Shown here: one piece after another, positions 32,970 through 42,275 of the stretch
Layout: each line of letters starts with the position of its first letter
Numbering within the stretch: the stretch's first letter is position 1
Assembly (NCBI RefSeq): GCF_029784135.1
Contig: NC_073746.1
Span: 241,112,307 to 241,176,306, forward strand
DNA: 64,000 nt
From: Toxorhynchites rutilus septentrionalis
Lineage: Eukaryota; Arthropoda; Insecta; Diptera; Culicidae
Direction of reading: 5' to 3'
Made by a program: the position numbers and the translations under genes
The notes under the pieces: generated by a model
What the model was told of the DNA's origin: nothing
Database searches by the model: none
Seen by the model: only the letters and a program-made list of their open reading frames with translations

Positions 32970-35318
32970 TTCCTGATTACTGCAATAATAGTTACTGCAT
33001 TTTCGTTGAAACTTGAGAAATCATCCGCTAATTTGATTCAAGGTACCACAATGGGTTGGTTGAAGGTCACCAGGTTCAGTCATCACACCGAATTTTTGAA
33101 TTTTTTATCTTTTACTTGTGATTTCAATGTTTTTGTTATCTTAATTAATCACCTTCTTAAGCATTTGTAAGTAATTTGTATCAATAATTATTGATAACAC
33201 TTAATATTTACTGAATTTTTGTATGCATAAGAAAAAAAAGATAGATAGATAGGTAGAACTTTTAATCAAGTTCGGCTATAAAAATCTGCGATAACATTTC
33301 ATTCTGGAAAATAGGTCTCTTGCACAAAATAGTTTTAGAATTTTTTATGTAGACTATAAGCAAGATGGCTCACATATGAATAATAATTAATAAATAATAA
33401 TGGAATGAGGAAACTCATCCCATTTTCACCACACTTGAAGAGATAATAATTAAACCGCGGATCACAACAGTTGTGGATCATTGGGTGATATTTTTTCAAA
33501 ATGTACCATCTGCGAAATCGAAACTGTATCATTCCTCAACTATTGAAAGCAACATCAGGTTTGGAAGTAATAAACAACCGTTATCTATAATTTACCTATC
33601 TCTCAACATCTCAACATCTCAGATGAGGTCTATTATTTCAATTGCAAAATTCATTTGCCGATGCCTAATGTTTAAAACCATTCACCTGATTACAGGATTG
33701 TTCAAAATTTTTGCACTAAGTTGTTGGCCCAACCAAATGGTAGTGGGCATCCATTTTTTTCTGCATTTTTGTTCTACAGAATGTAAGCAAGTTAGGGTAC
33801 TGTTGAAATATGATTTATTACTAAACAATATAGAAATGCACAAAAACCAACGAAATCAATATTTTTCCAAACCATATATTGATAATACGAGATGTAATTA
33901 TCCTATTGAAAAGCAATATAGACATCTTCAACGATTTTATCAGCACATTTCAGCAAAAAGGAAGATCCGAAGGCATGATGGATATGAAGAAAATTCCAGC
34001 ATCCACATCTAGCAAAACCATTTTGAAGTGATTTTAAATTACCATGAATCACGGAAATCGACCACTTTTTCAAAACATTTTTCAACGCGAATCGTGATCA
34101 CCGCTATAGCCCATAACCGGACGGGATCGCGTGTACAAAGAAAAAACCGATGATGACGACGACGGTTCTCTTCTCTGCTTTTCTCATTCCACCATTCACA
34201 CTCATTCTAATTCCCTAGCTAGCTAGCTGACTAGCTTTAGCGATGTGCGGCTATGAGTCGAGTGTATGAGAGTTCATTCGCTTCTCCCCGCTTCTTCCGC
34301 CGGCATACCCACATCCTAATTAGCTACAACCCGGCCGCTTACTAGTTTAGTCGCTCTGCGACCAAAAAACTGCTTTTCCGTATCCGTTCCACTGATTAGC
34401 TTAAATAGCGCAGGACAAATCGTGTAATAATCAACCTCAAATTAAATACGTCCAGTTTTTCGAGCAATTTATCGTGCTTACTCATACAACGGGTAACAGA
34501 GAAAGGCAAAAATTCATGTACGGCCGCCATCATGCTTCACAATTTCCAACTCGCTGTCTCTCCAGGACAGAAGTTTCTGAGATCTGTCGTCATGAGAAAT
34601 TACAAGACACGATAACTAAACATAAACTAACTTAACTAATTCACTCTTCTAATCGTTTTCTTTCCTGCATCACACCTAACATTGAATTAGTAGTAATTAA
34701 AAAAAACACAGGTTCAGAAGAAACAGACACTTACATTTTCCAATAGTCTCGTTCACGCCGTCTTTCGGCACCGCGGATGACGATGATGATGAGTAAAGCT
34801 GGACAAAGCTATCTCGAGGTTTTGCTGAATCCTACTGAGTTGGAAGAAACTCTTCCACGTCCACAGAAAAAAAACCACCGGCTATGCGGGAATACAACTT
34901 CTATTCCACCGCAGAGGCGACCACCAATGAACACACAAAAACGTCGGGAACGGATGCAATGATCGAACAGCGAGTGACAAAATTACACTTTTCTTCGCAC
35001 ACGTAAGTTGACCACGTAGGAGCGTAAACACATACAGTAGCAGAAAAGAGAAGATATGATGTTAAGACCGTACACACACAATGATTCCAGTAGATGAATT
35101 CTGCTTCACCGCTATCTCTGTCCTGCTTTCTCCTGTACGATCTGTATATATGTATATTTTTGTTTGCCCGGATTAAAAAGTAGCATAGATTTCTTTACAC
35201 TTTATAAAAACTTTAGTGCAACATTGATCGGAAAGCAAGGTTTGTTCCGAAACAGGCATCAAATTATGGTATTGTGTGAGAATTGTAATGGATTCTCAGG
35301 TGAAATAAACATATTTTA
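32970..35318. other. No gene recognised; low-complexity intergenic DNA
   Basis: The largest frame (33473-34012, 179 codons, plus) has no family motif and AT-rich codon use, so I take it as chance. Near 34210 there is a short ctagctagctga palindrome. 34090-35150 is less AT-rich than its neighbours and could hold a promoter or non-coding exon, but nothing proves it. Confidence 0.35.
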
Positions 35319-35640
35319 TGGCGGGTTTACATTAGGGAGATCTATAGCTATAGATGGATTTATTCACGTGAAAATAGATGTAAACGGGTGAGAATAAATA
35401 TGATACACTTATTCGAGGTATATATAACTTGAATAAATTCAGCATATGTAAACGCTTGTGAATTTCTCACTGGTGAGAAATCACTAAAGTTGTATGCAGT
35501 TCTACTTCAGGTGAATAAATTCACCGAAAATATGAATATATTCATTATAGAAGTTCACGCCAGTGTAAACGGTTGATGCGATTTCTATAAATCTCATCAT
35601 ATTTCTTCACATGAATATATCACTAGTCTAAACCCACCCA
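35319..35640 (-). mobile_element. Palindromic MITE, family M copy 1
   Basis: Begins tggcgggtttacattaggg and ends ctagtctaaacccaccca, which are inverted versions of one another. Internal words such as gtgaataaattcacc and ttctcactggtgagaaatc are local palindromes. Four more copies are at 45915-46030 (partial), 50711-51019, 60217-60536 and 62074-62382. Confidence 0.75.
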
Positions 35641-35707
35641 TAGAATGGAAAAAAAATAATTAAACTCAATATTTTCAAATTAACTAATCCGTATGAAATA
35701 ATTATTC

Positions 35708-35880
35708 TTTTTTTTTTCTTTATTATAGTGACTTTCAACACATTTGGGCTGGTTCGTCACTTTTACTTGCATTTTTGGAAGAATGTCGGGAGTGAGAATT
35801 GAACTCGTGATCTCTGCGTGAGAAGTATGGATGTTACCACTAAAGTAACTATTCTCTAAAGTCGCTGTGATACAAACAAG
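35708..35880 (-). mobile_element. tRNA-derived SINE
   Basis: On the minus strand there is an A-box-like tagtggtaacatcc and a B-box-like gagttcaattctc about 25 bases apart, then about 90 bases of tRNA-unrelated sequence and an aataaagaaaaaaaaaa tail. This layout is a Pol III SINE. A clean target duplication was not found. Confidence 0.65.
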
Positions 35881-36021
35881 AAATTAATAAGTGTTCTATT
35901 CAGCACGTTCGTCACCCAAATTTGGGTGACATTTTTCTCGTTCAAACTGAATAGGATTTTTAAAATAAATTTGATTATTTTTATCCCATCTGTTGATTTT
36001 AGTAGGCTCATTTAGCAATTC

Positions 36022-36107
36022 AGCTGTAACAGACCCGAATTTATTCTTGTAAATTTTTATCTCAAGATAATTTTGTTGTATATTACACAGTAGCCATTTA
36101 AGCGTAA
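36022..36107 (+). repeat. Repeat family K, left part (continues at 39280)
   Basis: Gtaacagacccgaattta and tacacagtagccattta match the starts of the copies at 46030 and 60537. The remainder of this copy begins at 39280, after two inserted PIF/Harbinger elements. Confidence 0.7.
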
Positions 36108-36282
36108 GGGTGAGGCCAGAGTGAACGCAACACGCGATGCGGTGCGATGCGACGCGAAAAGAACGCGATTTTTATTATTTTTAAAGCGAAAAGTGGCCAG
36201 AGTGGACGCGATTGAATACGACAGACATACGCGACAGATGTAAACAAGAGGTTTTATTTTCATTTTGTGTTCAAGTTTCGAA

Positions 36283-36720
36283 ATGGATTCTGACAAAGAA
36301 TATTTAATGTCCGAAAGCGTACGTAATTTTTTTTTCGGAAACAATAAAGACTTCGGAATCCATTCAATCAATAGGAAAAGAGGAGAATACGGAGAATACC
36401 ACCATCTACATCAAGACCTGGTTAAAGATCCGAACAAATTTCGCAACTATACCCGTATGAGCATCGAAACTTTCGAATATATTTTAGGACATATTGAAGT
36501 TGTTCTCATGAAAAAGTGGACCAACTTTATTAAAACTCCAATTGAGCCTGGCGAAAAACTTTTGATCACTCTGAGGTAAGAAAATATTCATAAATAATCT
36601 TTATGATCGATTTTGAATCTCTTTCCCCTTCACGTAGTTTTTCGGCATTATTTCACAATCCTTTTTTTGTGCTTTCTAGGCTTCTTGCAACGGGAGTCTG
36701 GGCTTCATTTTTTGCTGCGG
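36283..36720 (+). pseudogene. PIF/Harbinger transposase, N-terminal part only
   Basis: ATG 36283 starts MDSDKEYLMSES; the protein then has EYHHLHQDLVKDPNKFRNY, MSIETFEYILGHI and PGEKLLITLR, the conserved N-terminal region that precedes the catalytic domain in Harbinger transposases. A GTAAG donor at 36577 and TTTCTAG acceptor near 36680 suggest an intron, after which LLATG follows as expected, but the frame soon ends. All DDE residues are absent, so this element cannot move by itself. Confidence 0.75.
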
Positions 36721-37094
36721 AAATAGCAGACTACTGAAGTATGGCCAGTTAGTGGAAATGCTGTCATCACCGGGATCCCTAGATCTCGACTGCGGCAGCT
36801 TTCGCAGTTCACGGCCAAAAGTATCCCGTAAATTTTTCCATTTTTTTAGCAGCATACTCTGAAATTCGAAAAATCCTTTCAATATATATTCAAACAATTT
36901 CATTTGTCTCACTTACTAGTGATTCCTAATTCATTCACTTCTTTCCAGCACTTACTAACAAGAACCCGGTTCCTGTAGTATCGAGTTTGCTGATTCCAAA
37001 GTGCACTTCTTTGAAATATAGCTCCGAATAGTGCTTCCACATCCACAGACACATCTTCTTCCATCATGATGTAAACAAAATATAAAACTGACAT
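36676..37094 (-). CDS. MADF-domain protein of PIF/Harbinger element A
   Basis: Two exons, 37094-36918 and 36858-36676, joined by a 59-bp GTAAGT-TTTCAG intron. The joined frame reads LFGAIFQRSALWNQ, then VSKCWKEVNELGIT and KKWKNLRDTFGRELRKL, the hallmark of the MADF DNA-binding fold (Adf-1/stonewall type). It continues DSISTNWPYFSSLLF and stops at 36676. The likely start is the Met before EEDVSVDVEALFG near 37060. In PIF/Harbinger elements a Myb/MADF partner protein helps bring the transposase to the ends. The domain is complete and undamaged, unlike the transposase. Confidence 0.7.
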
Positions 37095-37798
37095 TCACTT
37101 GTCGCGTGTACATCGCGCGAAAAAGCTGTGCATGTCGAGGTTGATTTTGTGTCGCGCAGAAATTCGCTTGTCGCGTCGCATCGCATCGCGTTTACTCTGG
37201 CATATGAAATAGTTTTTTGCCAGAATTGAATGAACGGAGCTTGGTCGCGCGACAACGCGTGGCTGGTCAAAAATCACGTAGTGTCGCATCACATGTCGCA
37301 TTCACTCTGGCATCACCCTAAGGTCGAGGGCATAGTAAACGCGGTGCGGTGCGATGCGATGCGGAGCGATAAAGGGGGGACCCCTGTCTGGTCGGAAAAT
37401 AATGAATTTTCGTGGATTATAGATGTTACGAATAAAGTGAAGTGTTCGTGTATTTTGGTTATTGTTTAAGGTATATTTGAAGATGTATTTTCCATTTTTT
37501 GAGTGCACGAATAATGATTATGACGCTGTTGACAGCTGGATGCGTAGTTGCTGTCTGAAAATCGGTACATTGCTGGTGGTATGGGTTCTGAAGCAACGGG
37601 GTGTCACAGAATGAATTCCAATGAATATTTTGCAACTTTAGAACAATACCTAAAGCGTTACATAGGGGTTTTAAAAAATTCGAAAAATTACTAAAACGGC
37701 AGCCATTTTTGTTTAAAATTATATGTTTTTCATGAAAAAACTCTAAATAGCGATTTTTAAAAAAATTAAAAAATGAGATATCAAAAAACGGCTATGTA

Positions 37799-38491
37799 CC
37801 CAGCAAACATTAAATCGCATAACAAGCGTATATATAACATCATATGCCCTAAAATTTGGTTGGCATATAATGCGCCTAACTGGCATATGCATGCAAATGT
37901 GGAGGCCATAAACGTACATGGCAAATGCTTACCGAATTTGTTTGGATGAATATGCAACTTTGACCGGCTATAATAGCGACTTTTGCCATACTCATATACG
38001 ATTTATTACAGACATAGGACAAGAACAAATGGCGCAAAATATTTTCGTCTTCTTCTTCTTCAATGGCACTAACGTTCCTAGAGGAACTTCGCCGTCTCAA
38101 CGTAGTATTACTTGCGTCATTTTTATTAGTACTTAGTTGAGATTTCTATGCCAAATAACACGCCTTGAATGCATTCTGAGTGGCAAGCTCTAGAATACGC
38201 GTGATCACAGTGCAAGTCGGAGGAAATTTCTTTGACGAAAAATTCCCCCGACCAGAACGGGAATCGAACCCGAACACCCGGCATGTTAGTTATGACGCTA
38301 ACCACTCGGCCACGGGAGCACAAAATATTTTCGTGAAATGTTTATTATAGCCTCACGAATCGCCATTTTTTTATATGAGTATTATATATACACGATACAC
38401 ACTTTGATTGATATTATATGCGATTATGATTTATTCGGATTTCTTGTAAGACTTGGCACGTGCAAAATTATACGATTTATTGTTTGCTGGG
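37799..38491. mobile_element. TA-flanked MITE with inverted ends
   Basis: Starts CCCAGCAAACATTAAATCG and ends CGATTTATTGTTTGCTGGG, with TA at 37797-37798 and 38492-38493. The interior has repeated catatgc/gcatatg words. Without the SINE inside it measures about 407 bp. The TA duplication suggests a Tc1/mariner-type origin. Confidence 0.75.
38049..38320 (-). mobile_element. tRNA-derived SINE, 14-bp target duplication
   Basis: The minus strand begins tgctcccgtggccgagtgg (A box) and has gggttcgattcccg (B box) about 35 bases on, like a tRNA. A tRNA-unrelated body follows, ending cgttagtgccattgaagaag with a GAA-repeat tail. The 14-mer caaaatattttcgt flanks it at 38035-38048 and 38321-38334. The well kept promoter boxes and perfect duplication mark a recent insertion. 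Confidence 0.9.
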
Positions 38492-39279
38492 TAACGCCTT
38501 AGATAATTCATTTTTACATGCTGATAAAAAATTTCAGCCAAGTATCCTGAGATATCGATACCACCAGTTGAAATAAAATGATTTCGAGAAAAACGCGTTT
38601 TAAAATTCGTGCAGCAATACTATGTAACTTTCCAACGAAATCAAATATCGAAAAAACCTTTTAGGACAACATTTTTGAGGGCAAAAGCTTCCCAAAAATG
38701 CAAAAAACAAAAATTCATTTTTTTCGATTTTCCAGACCGGGGTCCCTCCTTAATTGGAGCTCATCGCGTGCTATGACATACTGATCGCTTTAGATCGCAC
38801 GTTTTTTGATGTTTCATTCCACTCCATTCTACATGTGAACAACTCAGCACAAGGATGCCAGATATGATAACATATCTTCATTTTGTAAACAGTTGAATTG
38901 TGAGATGGTTTTTATCTGTGAACATGGTAATTGGAAAGCCCTTAACGTAATGTTTACATTGTATGCATTATGTGAATTAGAATAAAGTTATATAATTCAT
39001 CAACCAAAACGAAACTAATAATTTAACAACTCAATCTTTATTTTCGTTCGATGAGTTCGATTGTGAACATATTTATGAAAATCGTCTACAACCACCAGTT
39101 GCGTTCACTCGTGGCAAAATACTCCACACACAGTTTCACCGCATTGAAATTGTGTTCGCATCGCGTTTACTATGTCAGGTCCGGGCGGTTTGCATTTGAT
39201 TTCCGCATTCGTGAACGAAAGTGCTTTCCCGCAAACGAGCCCGCGCCCGCATTGCGTCGCATTCACTATGTCCTCGGCA

Positions 39280-39715
39280 TAAGAGTATTCCTATCTTATC
39301 GATACACAATTTTTATTTTACTATAATTTTGTTGTATGTTACACAGTAGCCATTTATATCGAAGAGTATTCATATCTTATCCATATACATGTTGTAAATT
39401 ACACAATGTCGCTTTTTTCGGCGTAAGAATATTTCTATTATTCGAATGTTCACAGTGGACACAGCGGGACTGGGTGATATGAGTGATATGGGTGATATGA
39501 TTGTTGTGTTATTAATAGTACCAATTACCGATACTGCAGACCGAATGTGAAGTGAGAGGCTAGGATCACCATCACATGATGATTGTTGTGTGGACGTAGT
39601 AGCTAGAATAACACTCAAAGATGGCAATTGAGGGCCCTGAATTATGAGCTCATGATGGTTCGTTTAGTAGCGGGCACGCAAACAATTAGGCTACGAAGAC
39701 CCCCAAAAAGGTATT
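39280..39715 (+). repeat. Repeat family K, right part
   Basis: Continuation of 36022-36107. It holds three short tandem versions of ttacacagtagcc followed by agtattc near 39290-39440, then taccaattaccgat, tcaccatcacatgatgattg, gagggccctga and cgaagaccccc, in the order seen at 46030-46385 and 60537-60890. Confidence 0.7.
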
Positions 39716-40777
39716 TGATGCAATATTTGACTGTACACATACCATTTGAACAACTTTAAGATGATAGGGGGTACAAAAATGTCCATGCTTGTCCATGATG
39801 AGGGGGGAGGGAGTGTAAATAATGTCCACGTGGACTTTAGTTAACGAGTTTCAACAAATACATTAACATTTTTTCGCAAATATGGATGAAATCTGCTTTT
39901 AATTTTTAAGAACTTCGCATTTATTACTAAAAAAATGAGTTGCCCAGTAGATTATTTATACTTTTTCATATTCTTGAGCGGCTGAAATTTGTGTTCTAAA
40001 AGTAACGCACATGAACTGAGAGGGGTCGATTTATTTTATTGGAAGCAGAACATCATGCGTTCCACCAGACTGAAAACATCGCCAGAGAATATTAGAATGT
40101 TGAAATCTCGCATAACTTATGAAAAGGTCCAATGTACCAAATGTAAACAAATCGAGTTAACGGATGCACGCTATTAGTTTCAAATCTTTGAATGCATTAC
40201 AAAAATAATCACTAATCACACTCTCCACCGACGCTCTAAAAGTCCGATGTAACAAAGCAGTCAAAACAACACCAAGCCGTACTTCGGCTACGAGTGATAA
40301 CACTAATAATAGTCTTTAGAATGAAATGCTGATATTTGGATTGTTGTTTAGTAGTTAGTTTCAAGTTCTTATCGTGCAACCTAATATGTTCAATGTACAA
40401 ACGCGGGCAGCTAAAACGTCTAATGTAAAATTTTTCGCTCCGAGGCTTCAATTTTAACCTAAAATCACGGAACAACAGTTACGATTGGTTTTTCAGAGTT
40501 ATTATTGACTACTAGTGGTGAGAGTAGAGATAAAGATCGATACCTTTTAAGACAATTCGCGGAATAAAGTTCCAGTCTTCAGCTCCGATTTTCTCGAGTT
40601 TACGAAAATGTTTCATTGGACCTTTAAAGTTACGCGTGAAATATTAAAATAAATTCCGCTCTTGATGTGGAACTCTTCGTTATATCTTCCGAGAGGTTCC
40701 AAAGTTTTGCGAAAATGAAAGACGTATCTCTGGAGAAGTGTTCCTAGCAGTGATTCTCTTCTTTGAAATGTGGTAGT
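39716..40777. other. No gene recognised
   Basis: One kilobase with short chance frames only, ending at the copia target site. Confidence 0.4.
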
Positions 40778-40782
40778 TTTTG

Positions 40783-40939
40783 TGTTGTGATCGCAGTAGA
40801 CATTGCCTAAACTGTAACCAATGAAATGTACTTCTGTTATATATAACGTAGCAACGTAGTTTGTTGATTTGAATAAAATTTTCATTAGTCTTCTAACACC
40901 CAACCTGAACGGTCTAGTTTTACATTTTTATCCGCAAAA
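40783..40939 (+). repeat. 5' LTR of copia element
   Basis: Starts TGTTGTGATCGCAG and ends TTATCCGCAAAA. It contains a tatataa promoter-like box near 40842 and aataaa near 40872. It is very short for an LTR but its length equals the 3' LTR exactly. Confidence 0.93.
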
Positions 40940-40953
40940 GGTTATGGGCCCAG
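40940..40953 (+). other. Primer binding site (initiator tRNA-Met fragment)
   Basis: GGTTATGGGCCCAG is the exact complement of the anticodon stem-loop region of metazoan initiator tRNA-Met. Copia elements prime from such an internal tRNA fragment rather than the tRNA 3' end. Confidence 0.85.
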
Positions 40954-41008
40954 GACAGGTCATAGCCGGAAGAAAGAAGATTTTTTTAAAGTAATTAGTC
41001 AACCCAAG

Positions 41009-42275
41009 ATGAGCCACGGAGGAGACGGCAATGGAAACGGTGCTGGAGTTCCTGCTGCTGGAGTACAAGCTGCTGGGAGCGGACGAATCAGCGGAGTTTC
41101 GTTACCGTTTATCGAGAGGCTCAAGGGACGAGAAAATTACACCACGTGGGCGTTCGCTATGAAGATGACGCTCATCCGCGAGGGATCATGGAACGCTGTG
41201 TCGCCGCCGGAAGGACAGCAAGTCGACGCGGAAACGAGTTTACGAGCGATCTGTTTGAGTCTGACACGATCTGTTTGAGTCTGGAGACGACCAACTACAG
41301 TCCAGATCCAGGACGCGAAGGACGCCAAGGAAGCTTGGGAGAAGCTGCGGAATGCTTTCCAGGACAATGGTCTGACACGGAAAATCGGGTTGCTGAGAAA
41401 GCTAACGTCGATTCGGTTGGACGAATGCGGCAGCGTGGATTCGTACGTCGATGAATTGATGTCCACGGCACACAAACTTGCGGGAATCGGATTCAAGGTC
41501 GACGACTCATGGCTGGCTGCGTTGTTGCTGATGGGGCTTCCGGACCATTACGAACCCATTATTATGGGGCTCGAGGCATCCGGCACTGCGTTGACGTCGG
41601 ACGCGGTGAAAGCAAAAATTTTGCAAGATGTGAAGCTGCAGAACGGACCCAAAATCGCCGGTGGGGACGGAGCGTTGTATTCAAGTTCAAGACGGCGTGG
41701 AAGCAAAAATGGTGCGGCCAAGAAGGACGACACGTGCCACAATTGCAAGAAGCGTGGGCATTTTGCAGCGAAGTGTCCACAGAAGCAAAATACATCGAAA
41801 ACGTCTGGCAAAGCTTTGTGCAGCGTTTTTGCGATGGGCGATGTAAGCCAGAAGGAGTGGTACTTTGATTCCGGGGCCACGTGTCACATGTCTCGGAATG
41901 AAACTGGATTTGTGAAGCAACAGCCAATGGCGCATCCAGTGGGAACGGCGAACAACGGTAGCATGATGTCTGTCGCGAAGGGTCTGGTCAAGCTGGAGCT
42001 CAATGAAGGACCCATCGAAGTGAAGGAAGTGCTGCAGATTCCGGAATTGGCCACGAATCTCCTTTCGATTAGCAAGATTTGCCAGAAGGGAATGACGGTG
42101 GTCTTCGATGCCGAAAGGTGTGAAGTTCGCGAGAGCAATGGCAACGTGATCGCATCTGGTACACAGGTAGGCGGCTTGTATATGCTGAACCAGAAGCACG
42201 AGGAAGCCTTGCTGGTACCGAGTAACGGAATTTGGCACAGACGTCTGGGACACCTCAATCGTCGAAGTCTACGAC
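41009..42275 (+). pseudogene. Copia gag and protease region, disrupted
   Basis: ATG 41009 opens a glycine-rich start, then LKGRENYTTWAFAMKMTL, typical of copia gag. At about 41250-41280 a 20-bp tandem duplication (acgatctgtttgagtctg repeated) shifts the frame and a one-base insertion near 41299 shifts it back; reading straight through meets TGA at 41276-41278. Gag continues from 41282, with the zinc knuckle CHNCKKRGHFAAKC at about 41735-41776. The aspartic protease motif WYFDSGATCHMS is near 41858. The frame runs into the integrase His-Cys region and is broken by a single-base shift near 42275. Confidence 0.9.

Larger units (their letters stand above)
36108..37318. mobile_element. PIF/Harbinger element A, deleted derivative
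   Basis: Ends GGGTGAGGCCAGAGTGAA and TTCACTCTGGCATCACCC are inverted with one mismatch, and TAA flanks both sides (36105-36107, 37319-37321). The subterminal DNA is rich in gatgcg/gcgtcgc words. It codes for the start of a transposase on the plus strand and a MADF protein on the minus strand, as PIF/Harbinger elements carry two genes. The DDE catalytic part is missing. Confidence 0.85.
37322..39279. mobile_element. PIF/Harbinger-like element B, non-autonomous
   Basis: Ends GGTCGAGGGCATAGTAAACG and CATTCACTATGTCCTCGGCA are inverted with a few mismatches; TAA lies on both sides (37319-37321, shared with element A, and 39280-39282). Subterminal gatgcgatgcg/cgcatcgcg words match the style of element A. 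No transposase is left. A TA-flanked MITE is inserted at 37799-38491. Confidence 0.7.

Noticed and set aside
33473..34012. 179-codon plus-strand frame
   Set aside because: No motif or homology that I recognise, no intron signals, and AT-driven codon use. I treat it as chance.
35790..35860. tRNA gene on the minus strand
   Set aside because: Weak boxes and an A-rich tail after a non-tRNA body point to a SINE.
38240..38320. A functional tRNA gene on the minus strand
   Set aside because: A and B boxes are tRNA-like, but an acceptor stem does not close and the sequence runs on into a SINE body with a 14-bp target duplication.
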